A stretch of DNA of 64,000 nucleotides. It comes from Nelumbo lutea (Eukaryota; Streptophyta; Magnoliopsida; Proteales; Nelumbonaceae). The position numbers and the translations under genes were made by a program. Positions within the stretch are counted from its first letter, which is position 1. Every line of letters starts with the position of its first letter. The stretch covers positions 28,222,193 to 28,286,192 of the forward strand of contig JAKGHH010000005.1 in NCBI GenBank assembly GCA_022828595.1, given 5' to 3'. Shown here piece by piece: positions 22,001-31,792 of this stretch. The notes beneath the pieces were generated by a model. The model did no database searches. It was given only the letters and a program-made list of their open reading frames with translations, and was not told the origin of the DNA.

Positions 22001-25000
22001 CTTGTTCTGTCCAAAGGCTAGTAGCTCTTGGACCTGGTCTTCATCTTCAGTTGAGAGTTTGATGGTTTTACCATTCTCCTTCAGTAGATCCAATCGCAAG
22101 GTTTCCGTGTAGTGATGAAACTCTTCCAGTATTCCATTGATTTTCTTCCATCCAAGACCCTGTCTACCTTTAGGAAAGCAGACTAGTTGCCTTCTTCCTT
22201 TCCCGAAGAATTCAGAGAGAGCTAAGTAACCCCCTTTACAGTTTCTTCTGCATTCTACAACATACCTCTTCCCTTCTTGAGTTCTCAATTCCTTCCAGTT
22301 TCTTTGTTTACCTTTGAGGCATGCTTCATTCACATACTCCCTGAACCAATTAATCACTTCCATACCTTGCAGCAGCACTGTGGCCTTCTTCCCTTCCTTA
22401 TTCTTCAAGCTTGCCCCACCTTTGTTTTTCAGCTCTTCAAGTAGAAACTCCTTGGCTTCGAACTTCAGTATTCTCCTCCACCGTCCTGCAGCCACAAACC
22501 CATCCCCTCTCTTAACCCGTTGTACTCTCACTTCCATCCTCCCTCTACTTAATTTTCAGGGAAGAAGCCTCTCTTAACCCCTAATGAAACATTGTTGCTC
22601 CCATGTAGATCACCATGCTAATCACAGGTCATGCTCAGTCCTCTAACACTATTTATGACCAATACAAGAGAAAGAAGAGGATAGTGAAAGTCATCTTTCC
22701 CATTTCCCATCTATATAATATCCAGTCTGCCCCCTTCTTTCTCTGCATCATCGGCCATAAAATACCAGCAACAAGCTTTTTCCTCTTTCGACTTCTAGGA
22801 CTGTAGATTCTTCTAGGAAAACAATGGAAGCATCAATCATCACAATCTGGCTTGGATGCTACTTCCAGCCAACCCGGAAAACAAATCATGTTCAGAGAAG
22901 CTTCAAAGAAAAGAACCAAAGCTGAAATAAACAGGAAGAGCAAGACTTCATTGAATACTTAAGAGAAAATCACCAAAAACTGCCCTATCTACTCTGTATA
23001 TAGACTTCTTTACACCCTTATGCCTCCTAGAAGCTAGTTTCCTAATCTAATAAAACACTTTTTATTATAATCCTATTAAATCTCTTCAAAAAATAAAGTC
23101 CTAATTCAATACAAATTCGGAAATCCCGTTTTTAACGCTTACTTGGTAAATACGAAGTAAGATAGAAATTCTGTGATTGCACTAAGTTGGTAAAAACGAA
23201 CTAAGATGGGTTGTTGAAGCCAACTTAGTAATTACTTACTCAGTTGGGCCGAATCCCCATACTGCATCATCCTCCCCGAGTTGGAGAGAATTCAACCTTG
23301 GATTCATGTTACCATTTGAGAGGCTGCCAACATATGTTGTTGCACTTCCATTGTACTTTTTGTTTCTAACCTTCTCATAGATAATTGATGATGTAAACCT
23401 CCAATTTGAATTGAGATTTTTTCACCACATATCTTATATTTTGAGATATATCTGTTGCACTTCACATCAGATGATTCTTCCTTTAATAATCATTTAGAGT
23501 ATTGCAAAATTGTTTGCCAATAAGGATCTCCGTAGACATGCATGAAGACAATATGATCATAACCCCCAAGATAATAAGTGTTGTCTCCATCATTTTGACA
23601 TTCATTGTGAATGATGGAAGATTCCTCCTTAGCAATTGGTTCTTCATCAAAGATGGGAGGTTTGTTCCAATCAACAAGTTTTTCTTCAACAGATATTGTT
23701 GAGGAGAATGGCCATGCAAGATTTTCATTACAATCCTCATCAATATTAAAACAATCAATAAAGTCATAAGATTTGACTTTTCCTTTAAACTCTGAAATGG
23801 ATAACTCTTCCATGGAACTCCAGCCCATGAATTCATTTGAGGCTATACCTCTATGAAACTCGGGAATTCAATCTTGAGATCTGTTTCCCATTGCTTATGT
23901 TCACCACCCACAACTACAACCAGTTTAATTGCTTGTCGAGTAGAGAAATCTCCATGAAACTCTGGGAACCCAATCTTGAAAGCCGTTTTCCATTGTTTCT
24001 GGTCACCATCCACAACGACAACTACAACCACTGTTTTTGTTGATCTCAACTCTTGTTTTTTCTTGGGAGCCATGCTCCGAAGAAATGTCAAACTTAAGCT
24101 TTAATACCAAATGGCACAGTTCGGAAAATAAATCATGTTCAGAAAAGCTTCAAAGAAAAGAACCAAAGCCGAAATAAACAAGAAGAACAACTCTTCACTG
24201 AATACTTAAGAGAAAATCACCAAAAACTGCCCTAACTTTGCCCTAACTACTCTTTATGTGGACTTCTTTACACCTTTATGCCTCCTACCAAGAAGTTTCC
24301 TAATCTAATAAAACACTCATTATAATCCTACTAAATCTCTTCAAAAAAGAAAATCCTAATTGAATACAAATTCAGAAATCCTGCTGTAACGCTAACTTGG
24401 TAAATACGAACTAAGATAGAAATTCTGCGAAAACGAACTAAGATGGGTTGTCGAAGCCAACTTAGTAATTGTTTACCCAGTTGGGCCAAATTCCATACTG
24501 CATCAACTAGTGCTATGCATCTATTATCATTTAGTACGACATATGTGCTTCTGATTTATTTGAAAACGATTGAAGATATATGTTTCATTTAAATTTAGTT
24601 TATGTGCCTTTGGATTTTCATTTTGTTGATGCTTGTCAAATGCCTTAGCAATTGTGTTTATTTAGGAGCTTCTTTTAATTCAAATTTTTGGCTTATTGTT
24701 TGATTCAATTATTATGCATTTTTTTTCTTATTTAAGTGTCCATTTCCTTGAGTGATACGAATGTTATAATCCAATGACAAATTGGCTGGTAATTATGATA
24801 TTAAAAATCACTCTGTGAGTCATTTTACCTTTGTAGCTTCATCATGCTTGGCTTTAAAGTAGTGAAGCAATGTTTATGTTATTACTTCACATGTATAGTT
24901 CTACTGTTTTCTGCTGCACTTCTAACATTGATCAACTTTCTCAGTCACTCTTTAGAGATTTAACATCGTTTGCATTGTTAATGTCCGTATTAAAATGTTG

Positions 25001-28000
25001 TTCAGCATAACTAATGACAAACACAATTAGTTGCTTTCTTTTCATTTACCATTACAATATCTTAAATCGAGGTAAAATGACTGAAATATTTATTTTCTGC
25101 AGAATGACACCTCAACTATTTGCTTTCTGCTTCATAGTCAAAAATTTATTGAGCTCGTTCGTGTAAGTTTTGGTTCTTTATTTTGTTTAATAAATGATTT
25201 AGTGGACATTATTATCAATTTAGATGTTTGTATTATAGAATATTTCCATTTGCATTTAACATATTTAAAATGGATGGAAATGTTTTGAAATGACTTAGAC
25301 AGCCTTGCCCTGGTATAATCATTGATTAATTCAGCCATATTATATATATTAAATTTACTTTGAAGTGTCTTGAAAGAAGACGTTTAAGGCATGTGACAGG
25401 ACTTAAGAATGCTACATGAGAGTCTTTTGCAGGGTTGAGATGTAGAGTGAGTTATTTGTATCTGGGTTTTGGGGCAAGGCTGTCTAAGTCCTCCCCTGTA
25501 TTACACGGCTTTCCTTTTGATTTTGACAATGGGTTATAATTTATAAATTGTTATGGTGAGTGCCCCTCCATTGGGAGTAAAGTTTGGGGCTAAAAACAAA
25601 AAGAACGCTACATCAAAAATTTTATTTCATTTATCCAGGGTGTCAAGTTACATATCAAAAGTCATTTAACCATTTTATTTTCTTGATGGAAATTTTCTTC
25701 TTTGGGAAAACAAGGAATATTGCTGGAGGTCTATCGCAATACATTCTGAGTGAAACATCCTACTCTTTTTTTTTTTCTTTTTTTTGTAATTAGTCAATGA
25801 TAGAAGTGGTGCTTTTCTGATTGATAGATATTTTTTGCATAGTTTTATTATATAGCATGTTAGTAATAGTAGGGGGATTAAAACAGAATACCTTTGAAGT
25901 TGAGGTTTTAAAATAAGTAGGACTAAAACAGGATAACATGCAATGTAAATTTTATCACAGTAAGAGTGGAAATCAGGGTGTTTTCAATGTTGTATTTTTT
26001 GGGCTTTGACGATCTTTCAGCATTGGTTAATGACTTAATGTCTGGAGCATAGTTGTCAAGGTGATGCCTAGGTGACAAGGCACCCTTGGAGTCTTGCCTC
26101 GCCTAGTCGCCAAGCAGTTTTGTGCATTGTGTTATAAAATACTTTTATATTTTTAATTTTTTGACATTATAATTATAAAATACACATTATTAAACGAGAA
26201 TACTCATTTTGTGTTTATATACTAATTTCTTTTTATTAATTTCTTATTTGCTAGGGTTTAATCAGCACAAACATTGCTAACTGTTGTGTTGAACCCATGG
26301 TTCAAACTCATGTATTTGCAGAGGTGTATTGGTACTTATAACAATACTCCCCCTATTTTTTAATTCTTTAGTTTTCAATTTCATTATATATATATTATTT
26401 TAAAAAATGGGTCCCTGAAAACACCTGTAAACAGGTGTATCGGGACCCCAAAGTTACAATACAATAGACCCGATATGGGGTGTATCGTATCGAAATTTTG
26501 ATCCTTGATTGAACCCTCAAAGATTTCAAAACCTAAACCAATAAGCAAGGGAAGAACTTAAAATTTTGTCTAATTGACACATTTTCTTCTTCCATATCTT
26601 CTTCTTCCATCTTTTTCTTTTCTTCTTTTCCTATAACAAAAGTAGGGGTTCAGCTCCTATATTTTTTGAATTTTCTTTCCTTTGTTCTTTTTCTTATCAT
26701 AAAAATGTTGATTTTCTAGACTTAAACATGAAATTTATGCTTCTCTTATGAAAATAATGGATAATTATTAAGGAAAATGGTTATGGAACCTAGGGAACTA
26801 CCCTAGGATATATGCTTTTACTTAAAAAAATCCATTGCCTAGGCACCCACTTAGGCGACTAGGCAACAAGGCTCCCCCCTGTCGCCTAGCCTTGCCTCGG
26901 CACCTTGAAAACTATGGTCTAGAGGGTGGTAAAGCCATGTTTTATGCAGTGGTTCAAGAGGTGCGCCTAGGCGCACAGGCAAGGCACATTTTTAGGGTAT
27001 GCACCTCACCTAGATCCTAGGCGCAGCCCTTTCAAAAGGTGCATGCTTGGTGCACCTAGGCGTGTGCTTGATGCACCTTGTGCCTCAGTCTAGGTATGCG
27101 CCTTTTGAAAATTCCACACCTTTTTGCTTTTTTTGAACCTTAGGGCTAGGCCGGCCCTCGTACCACGCCCCTGCAAGAACCCCCTATTTGCTAATGTTGT
27201 TCATTCATCCATCCTAATAAAATATCTTCTTAAAAAGCAATTAAAATTATAAAATCATTATTTTTGTGTGAGAACTAAGAATTTAAGGCTCTAACATGGA
27301 TTTGTTTGGGCTTGCCTCAAGGGGTGTGGCACAAAGGCAAGCCCGTAGAATCAGGAATGTAATATGTTTTACATCACATTAACTACTTTAAGTAATGCAA
27401 TTGAGGAAAAAAAAGAGATTGAGGGTTTTACATGCTTGAAAATGTTTTATATGTTTGATTTTATTTTTAAATTTTCATTTGGATAAACTTTACATGTTAT
27501 GTTTATGTATTTTAATTTTAGATAATAGGTTTTTTAAAATTTAAGTTTATATTTTTTATTAATATTTTTTTTATTTTTGGCTTTTTTGAATTTTCTGACA
27601 TTTCTTTTTTTGTCCTTAGCATTTTTTTTTTCTATTTTTGTGCCTTGGGCTTGTGCCTCTGGCGCAAATTCGCCCCTGCGCCTTTTTTGTGCCTTGCACT
27701 TTTAAAACACTAGTTTTATGGTTCAGCAGGAGATGGGAGATTCTGATAAAATGCACAAATTTACTGTTTTCCTAGGTCATCCATTTAATGATCAAGTAGT
27801 GGCTCCCATGGTTTTGGGTTTCCTCTTTAACCTTTTTCTACCTCTCAACTCTACTGCATTTTTCATTCCATATTGCTACTTTACAAGTCAATTGCTTAGA
27901 TGATGAGGAGAACAATGATGATATTGAAGAATCTAGGAGTGGGCCATGTGTAATCTTTTTATGTTTACTAATCAGTTAAAATTGCTTCTGGGATATTTGA

Positions 28001-30766
28001 ATACAATATATATAAATATATTATCTATAATATATATTATATTATACTATATTATATTATATACTAAAATGTATAATATATATATATATATATGTATATA
28101 TATTAATATGTTAATATATTTTAATATATTAATGAAATTCAGTTTTAACTAAAAACTGAACTGAAAATTTCGGTTTTGGATTTTTTTTCATTTAAAGCTT
28201 TGGTTTATTCAGTTCAGGTTTAAACTAAATAAACCGATTGCTCACCCCTACCACCCATTGCTATTGCTGGAAATGAACTGTAAAATATAATTATGCCCCT
28301 AGGTAGGCAGTAACTAGAAAAAAAAGGCCCAAAAACCTATTTGAAGGCCCATAACAAAGGAAGATAAGTGCACTTGCTACTAGGGGTGTACAATTGGTCG
28401 GTTTGGTTAGGTTCAGTTACAACCGAGGACCTAACTGACTATTCAGTTTGAGCATTTTCTCCAACTGAACTGAATCGAATTAGAGTTCAGAACCGAACCG
28501 ACCCTAACGTTCGGTTCTGTTTGGTTCGGTTGGGCCCTGATTCCACATAAATGATAAACATTCAACAACTAATGAATAATTAATAACTAATAAGTGTTAT
28601 TAATTAAAAGTTAAAATGGCCCCAAAACCAATAGTTTTAATTAATTAACTATTATTAATTAAAAGTTAGAATGACCCCAAAGCCCAATGGTTTTAATTAA
28701 TTAGCTATTATTAATTAAAAGTTGGAATGGTTCCAAAGCCCTATGCCAATGGGGAATTGCCGAATTGGCCATTATTCACAAACAATTATTGATTAATGAA
28801 CAATTAATAACTAGTCTAGGTTTTAATTAACTATTATTAATCAAAAGTTAGAATAGGCCCAAAGCCCTATGCCAATGGGGAATTGCCAAATTGGCCATTA
28901 TTTACAATCAATTAATGATTACTGAACAATTTATAATTAGTCTAGGTTTTAATTAACTATTATCAATTGAAAGTTAGAATTGGCCCAAAGCCCAATGGGG
29001 AATTGCCAAATTGGTCATTGGGAAAGATAATTCTTAATTAGTATAAAGTAATAAATAGAACATTAAGTATTTAATAATTCAGTTTTTGGTTTGGTTCAGT
29101 TGAAAATCTCAGCCAAACCGAACCAAAACCTGATTACTGATTTTTTTAAAATTAAAAAATGAAACCAAACTAGCTTATTCGGTTTGGTTTGATTCAGTTT
29201 TCAGTTTATGAACTGAATTTGAACACCCCTACTCACTACCAATGTTTTAAAACACGGAGGTATGACATGAGGTGTTCCACTACTGAGAGGCATGGGGCAT
29301 GGCACAGAAGCCTCCCAATCACAAGGATGCATAAGCCTCTTGAAGATTTGGAGGAATTCTTGTTCTTTTTTTTTTCTGATGAAGGATTGTTTCAGTCAGC
29401 ATCATAGAGCTTTCAAGTCTAAAGCCTGAAATCCATGGACTATGGTGGTGATACAAGTCAGAAATTTAATGCATTAACAAAAGATAAAATATGGCTCTAT
29501 GGAGTTAATTATTAAGATGTGCAACTGACCATCAAAATAGTTGGGACAAGGCCTTAAGTGACAATTATAAATTTGAGATCTGAAAATTTTGATAAGTTGT
29601 GAATGAATTGCATGACCTTTATTTTATCACCTACAAGGTCATTCACCTTAGGTTGTTTAATTAGAAAATCTACCACATGGTCCATCCTGAGTATTTTAGA
29701 GGCCACATCAACAATGCTTATGTGGAATTCTACCACATGATTTAACTTCATCCTTTTTATTCCATTCTTAACTGCAAATTTTATGTAGTTGTATTTTTTA
29801 TGTTTGCTATCAGCTTACATGGTCAGTATTATCACAAAAGAAAACTATGACAAGAAGTCTTTTGACATATATTTGCTCCTTAGGCTGGGGAACTAGAACA
29901 GGCTGTGAAATATGCAAGGGCTGAACTGGCAAAGTTTTTCGGGATTAAACCATTAGCAACTCTACTTCAGGTACTAATGTTGTACATATTCAAGAAATGT
30001 TGATTTATATCTGAACTTTGTGGATGTTTGCATACTGAGCTTAGCATTCCACCAAGTAGCTCCATTAAAATAAAACTGAGTTTCAGTTACTGCAATAGTG
30101 CAATTGATATGGATTGAGTGACAATTAGGGCACATCCTTTCTGAATATCACTTTTGGCCTATTCACTAGGGATGTGCCCCCTTATTAAAAATGATGTGCT
30201 CTAATCACAACTCAAAAATTATAGATACATTGATATGGTGATATGAAGAAAGTATTCATGTTGTATATTTATTCTTTTATAGTATACATTGACATGTCTT
30301 ATACACACATTTCTGTCTATTCAACTTACAAATATCTTCTCATTGCATTAATTCTGAATAAGGTGTACGTATAAATGGGCTTAATGAAGTTTATTCCTAA
30401 TCTCTGGACTGCTGTATATTTTCATACTATATGATTTGGGAGTAGGATTCAGATGATGGAATCCCTCATTGAATTGCCTGTTCTTAGGATTGCATTGCTT
30501 TGCTGGCATATGAAGAACCTGTGAAATCTTCTGTTGGAAATCTACTTGATGCAACCCAGCGAGAGGTTGTGGCAGATGCAGTCAATGCTATGGTTTTGTC
30601 GACTAATCCCAACATGAAAGATTCACAGAATTGCTTACATTCGTACCTTGAAAAGTTACTGAGGCAGCTAACTGCTTGCTGCTTGGAGAGGAGGTCCTTG
30701 AATGGGGACCAAGGGGAAGCATTCCATCTGCACAGAGTTCTACAAAGTGGAAAGGGGGAGAAGTGA
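10015..30766 (+). CDS. RANBPM: RanBPM-like protein, CTLH-CRA C-terminal part (4 exons, 5' end outside window)
   Basis: Four exons join in phase 0: 10015-10083, 25103-25162, 29884-29970 and 30488-30766, 164 codons plus TGA. Together they read as a CTLH domain (LIRSGDVDSAFGKLRDWYP, then ICFLLHSQKFIELVR, then AVKYARAELAKFFG) followed by a CRA region (CIALLAYEEP, REVVADAVNAMVLSTNPN, LEKLLRQLTACCLERRSLNG). This is the C-terminus of plant RanBPM, the SPRY-LisH-CTLH-CRA protein of the CTLH/GID E3 ubiquitin-ligase complex. SPRY and LisH exons are not in the window and should lie to the left. All visible splice sites are GT-AG and no stop interrupts the exons, so the gene looks functional despite introns of about 15, 4.7 and 0.5 kb filled with transposons. 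Paralogue assignment within the family is less certain. Confidence 0.85.
10381..12313 (-). mobile_element. Non-autonomous copia-type LTR retrotransposon (gag + RNase H tail)
   Basis: The LTRs are 10381-10511 and 12177-12313 (131 and 137 bp; TG...CA ends), flanked by ATGTC on both sides (10376-10380, 12314-12318). In element sense (- strand) the primer-binding site TGGTATCAGAGTGGG (12162-12176) directly follows the 5' LTR and a purine tract GAGGGGGAG (10512-10520) precedes the 3' LTR. The internal part holds a broken gag: MATKDSKTSG start near 11.5 kb, and 10729-11067 with LFAFLLGFNP and LPSIQEVYSLVQSKESRR. It is joined directly to the C-terminal RNase H tail EEQLADVLTKGFN and MIDIYAPT of a copia polyprotein. 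Protease, integrase and RT are deleted, so it would depend on a helper element. Confidence 0.85.
12317..12581 (+). mobile_element. 5'-truncated LINE insertion (RNase H C-terminus, 3' end)
   Basis: The + strand reads WVRRSANGLADGLAKQGALR then a stop, the end of a LINE RNase H, followed by a 3' UTR and the tail CTGATAAAAAAA. The 15-bp sequence AATATTACATCAATG flanks it (12302-12316 and 12582-12596). That sequence is the end of the neighbouring copia LTR, so the LINE landed on the edge of the older element. Confidence 0.9.
12597..13214. other. Intronic spacer
   Basis: AT-rich sequence; nothing recognisable beyond chance short frames. Confidence 0.5.
13215..13535 (-). mobile_element. LINE RNase H relic
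   Basis: The - strand frame at 13220-13450 includes IEIEIDSKVVVNWM, YRNVMREIKCLV and LRSANTH, the pattern of an RVT_3-type RNase H with the catalytic Asp in IDSK. No tail or target duplication was found. Confidence 0.55.
13560..14699. other. Intronic spacer with low-grade repeats
   Basis: No gene is seen. Between about 14030 and 14420 a phrase containing TCAGTGTGTATC and another containing ATCAATATCAGAATTGG recur, suggesting decayed repeat sequence of unknown family. Confidence 0.4.
14700..15640 (-). mobile_element. Decayed LINE zf-RVT fragment
   Basis: On the - strand, frames at 15026-15288 give KIGGYPLVCLLCNAIERHH continuing in another frame as LLIYCSFVSCIWE. This is the C-x2-C...H...C arrangement of the zf-RVT segment found between RT and RNase H in plant LINEs. 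Several stops and a frameshift make it non-functional. Confidence 0.6.
15896..15913. repeat. Target-site duplication of LINE, left copy
   Basis: CGGAAAACAAATCATGTT, identical to 22875-22892. The intact version of this site is preserved, with one change, in the other LTR at about 24120-24137. Confidence 0.95.
16038..19643 (-). pseudogene. LINE ORF2: endonuclease-RT-RNase H, broken
   Basis: The start ATG at 19643 opens MKIISWNVRGLGS, the AP-endonuclease signature, followed by NVYGPNN, the block VDFNTIRF and TYTWSN. RT blocks follow: PISLVISIYKILAKVLSRR, LDLEKAYDLVDW, GLRQGDPLSPFLF and the catalytic FADD (about 17540). The RNase H keeps all four acidic positions (FDGSS, RSEIL, EGDSQ, LADALAKQG). 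Damage: three stops in the endonuclease (after RPDIVML, after FGEPV, after GWESH), a small templated insertion at about 18250-18285 that shifts frame before MEFYQDCWD, and a second shift near 16.95 kb. The span of 1202 codons is a normal length for this family. Confidence 0.9.
19682..22537 (-). pseudogene. LINE ORF1 (DUF4283-like), broken
   Basis: Starts MEVRVQRVKRGDGF at 22537. The first block to 21674 ends in LPFHLWK then a stop, the DUF4283 hallmark also seen in the left-edge ORF1. The same frame continues at 21443-21670 (EINVEGCFYSVWLASSIE) and 20972-21421, switches at 20539-21024, and resumes at 19682-20557, a Lys/Arg-rich C-terminus ending 38 nt before ORF2. The total is about 950 codons. 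ORF1 proteins of this group bind element RNA. The breaks are a few stops and two frame switches. Confidence 0.8.
22875..22892. repeat. Target-site duplication of LINE, right copy
   Basis: Identical to 15896-15913; the LTR sequence resumes immediately after it. Confidence 0.95.
23490..24091 (-). pseudogene. Internal reading frames of the non-autonomous LTR element, unknown function
   Basis: The first frame (24091-23843) starts MAPKKKQELRSTK directly after the primer-binding site. It contains two related halves: VVVVDGDQKQWKTAFKIGFP with PEFHGDF, then VVVVGGEHKQWETDLKIEFP. A one-base overlap region leads to a second frame (23828-23490), an acidic protein with MGWSSMEELSISEFKG, LVDWNKPPIFDEEP and YYLGGYDHIVFMHVYGD. 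I do not recognise a catalytic domain. The first part loosely recalls the start of gypsy gag proteins (FPEFHG). It may be one former gag-like ORF broken by a stop. Confidence 0.45.
25103..25162 (+). CDS. RANBPM: RanBPM exon (CTLH middle)
   Basis: Acceptor TTTTCTGCAG and donor CGT|GTAAGT. It encodes 20 codons, NDTSTICFLLHSQKFIELVR, a very conserved CTLH stretch. Confidence 0.9.
25163..26039. other. Intron sequence before the hAT cluster
   Basis: AT-rich sequence with no coding or repeat structure recognised. Confidence 0.5.
26048..26916. mobile_element. hAT-like non-autonomous element with long TIRs
   Basis: The ends are CATAGTTGTCAAGGTG and its inverted form CACCTTGAAAACTATG, and similarity continues inward through CCTAGGTGACAAGGC-type sequence for about 80 bp. 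The 8-bp flanks GTCTGGAG (26040-26047) and GTCTAGAG (26917-26924) differ at one base. It encodes no transposase. It is itself interrupted by a smaller element at 26297-26508. Confidence 0.8.
26297..26508. mobile_element. Nested hAT-like MITE
   Basis: Flanked by perfect 8-bp TTGAACCC (26289-26296 and 26509-26516). The right end reads CGAAATTTTGATCCTTG, the same terminal family as the element at 43753-44003. The left end is degraded. Confidence 0.65.
26947..27712. mobile_element. hAT-like non-autonomous element
   Basis: Flanked by perfect 8-bp GTTTTATG (26939-26946, 27713-27720). The left end is CAGTGGTTCAAGAGGTGC and the inverted right end is TAGTGTTTTAAAAGTGC. The subterminal CCTAGGCGCA-type repeats are rich in GGC/GCC, whereas the core is AT-rich. 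There is no coding region. Confidence 0.8.
28010..28110. repeat. AT-rich low-complexity tract
   Basis: TATA/ATAT microsatellite-like sequence with almost no G or C. Confidence 0.8.
28381..29231. mobile_element. hAT-like element with internal tandem repeats
   Basis: The ends are TAGGGGTGTACAA and, inverted, TAGGGGTGTTCAAA. The 8-bp flanks CTTGCTAC (28373-28380) and CTCACTAC (29232-29239) differ at two bases. Subterminal GGTTCGGTTNGG-type motifs face inward from both ends. The core (about 28605-29015) is a run of imperfect tandem repeats. Confidence 0.75.
28605..29015. repeat. Imperfect tandem repeats inside hAT-like element
   Basis: About three units of roughly 60 bp containing TATTAATTAAAAGTTAGAAT and CCCCAAAGCCCAATGG, followed by about two and a half longer units (about 120-130 bp) containing CCAATGGGGAATTGCC. 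Confidence 0.75.
29884..29970 (+). CDS. RANBPM: RanBPM exon (CTLH end/CRA start)
   Basis: Acceptor CTCCTTAG and donor CAG|GTACTA. It encodes 29 codons beginning AGELEQAVKYARAELAKFFG. Confidence 0.9.
30488..30766 (+). CDS. RANBPM: RanBPM terminal exon (CRA domain)
   Basis: Acceptor TGTTCTTAG. It encodes 92 codons and TGA, including REVVADAVNAMVLSTNPN and LRQLTACCLERRSLNGDQGE, the conserved end of plant RanBPM. Confidence 0.92.
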   Translation, partial: DCIALLAYEEPVKSSVGNLLDATQREVVADAVNAMVLSTNPNMKDSQNCLHSYLEKLLRQLTACCLERRSLNGDQGEAFHLHRVLQSGKGEK

Positions 30767-31640
30767 TTATTTTATTTTATTTTGCTGAATTCTTTATATT
30801 CCTTGTTAACATATCAAACTTTTTTTTTCCTGATGATGGCCTACATGTATAGATCATATTTGCTTCAGCTTCTGGTATACAGCACTAGAGTCCTCAGATG
30901 TTCTAGTTTCTGCTTCATGGGATGTAACTGATATGCATGGAAAATTGGAGTGCTCTGTAGTTGTCTGAGAACTTGTAACCTTGGACACCAGTCACAACCA
31001 TTGACATTTCCTGGTTGGACATCTGAAGAGGGATGTGGAGTTAATGGAACCTCTAAATATGGTAGATGTGATTGCTTTATTTGCTGGAATACTTTTCCAT
31101 TCTATCATTCAGAATATCGACAATCTATAAAGGATCCATTGGGATTAGCCCCAGCCCCCAGGTGGCCTTTTGTTCTGAATTTGACTTGGTAGCCAGCTCG
31201 GTCCATGATGAGTGGTTTTAGTTGCATTGCTCGGATGCAAAATGTTGGCACTTGGGAGGACATGTTTATTAAACCATAGAACAACTTTGTGGATCAGAAA
31301 TGTGGCAACAAGAAAAATGGGAACAAAAGAGCAGTGCAAACTGCAAACGCTTATTACTCGATGAGATTGCATTGTGATTGATCTTCCATGATTCCACCTA
31401 ATACAAGTATACAACAGCACGCACTGAACTAGTATGCCGTTGAAGCAGTGTTTCAAAGAGTGTCGGTTCTAATCGTATAAGTAAAACTCAGACAACCAAG
31501 AGTTATCATCATCCAACTCCTAAATATATAGGGTCGCCACAACTGAGACGTGAGGTCAGAAGATCACATCAGCACCCCGTACATTGGAAATATCTTTTTG
31601 TACTTGTCACTGGGAGATGTTCCCAGTACAAGGTTGACAT
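30767..31640 (+). other. Probable 3' UTR and downstream flank of RanBPM
   Basis: No further coding sequence is seen. The first few hundred bases are likely 3' UTR. No canonical AATAAA is visible close to the stop, so the poly(A) site is not placed. Confidence 0.4.
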
Positions 31641-31659
31641 ACGCTGTGAGGTGCACCAA

Positions 31660-31748
31660 TGTGAATTCTGAGACTTGAGCTTGAGTTCGGTTTGGGTCAA
31701 GCTCGAAAGTGCGAGTTGGGATGTGAGTCAACTATTTTATAAAAATAA

Positions 31749-31792
<44 letters not shown>

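Larger units (their letters stand above)
15914..22874 (-). mobile_element. Full-length L1-type LINE inserted in an LTR
   Basis: 6961 bp bounded by an exact 18-bp target duplication. The - strand 3' end carries an A-tail (T-run at 15914 on +) after TTATC, as in the other LINEs here. The order in element sense is 5' UTR (22874-22538), ORF1 (22537-19682), a 38-nt spacer and ORF2 (19643-16038) with endonuclease, RT, zf-RVT and RNase H. Both ORFs carry stops and frame changes, so this copy is inactive, but its structure is complete. Confidence 0.92.
15886..24505 (-). mobile_element. Non-autonomous LTR retrotransposon (TRIM/LARD-like), split by a LINE
   Basis: Two direct repeats form the LTRs: left 15886-15913 plus 22893-23269 (405 bp without the LINE) and right 24112-24505 (394 bp). 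They begin TGATGCAGTATGG and end in CCA on the - strand. A primer-binding site TGGTATTAAAGC (24098-24109, two mismatches to the usual TGGTATCAGAGC) lies just inside the 5' LTR, and a purine tract CGGGGAGGA (23270-23278) abuts the 3' LTR. The internal part is only about 840 bp and encodes no protease, integrase or RT. Without the LINE the element is about 1.64 kb. The 5-bp flanks (GTTTG and ACTAG) do not match, so target duplication is not confirmed. Confidence 0.85.
10084..25102 (+). other. Giant RanBPM intron (about 15 kb)
   Basis: A GT-AG intron between two phase-0 exons. Most of it is explained by nested transposons: a gag-only copia element, a truncated LINE, LINE relics, and a non-autonomous LTR element that contains a 7-kb LINE. 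The remaining sequence is AT-rich, with no other exon recognised. Confidence 0.75.

Noticed and set aside
27932..28252. TAGGAGTGGGC ... GCTCACCCCTA as a further hAT-like element
   Set aside because: The ends are similar to the 28381-29231 element, but the 8-bp flanks do not match and the interior is mostly AT microsatellite.
31590..31640. Short hairpin with GGGAGATGTTCCCAGTAC resembling the loop of the 48.9-kb hairpin
   Set aside because: The shared core is too short and the stem poorly paired, so it cannot be linked to the same family.
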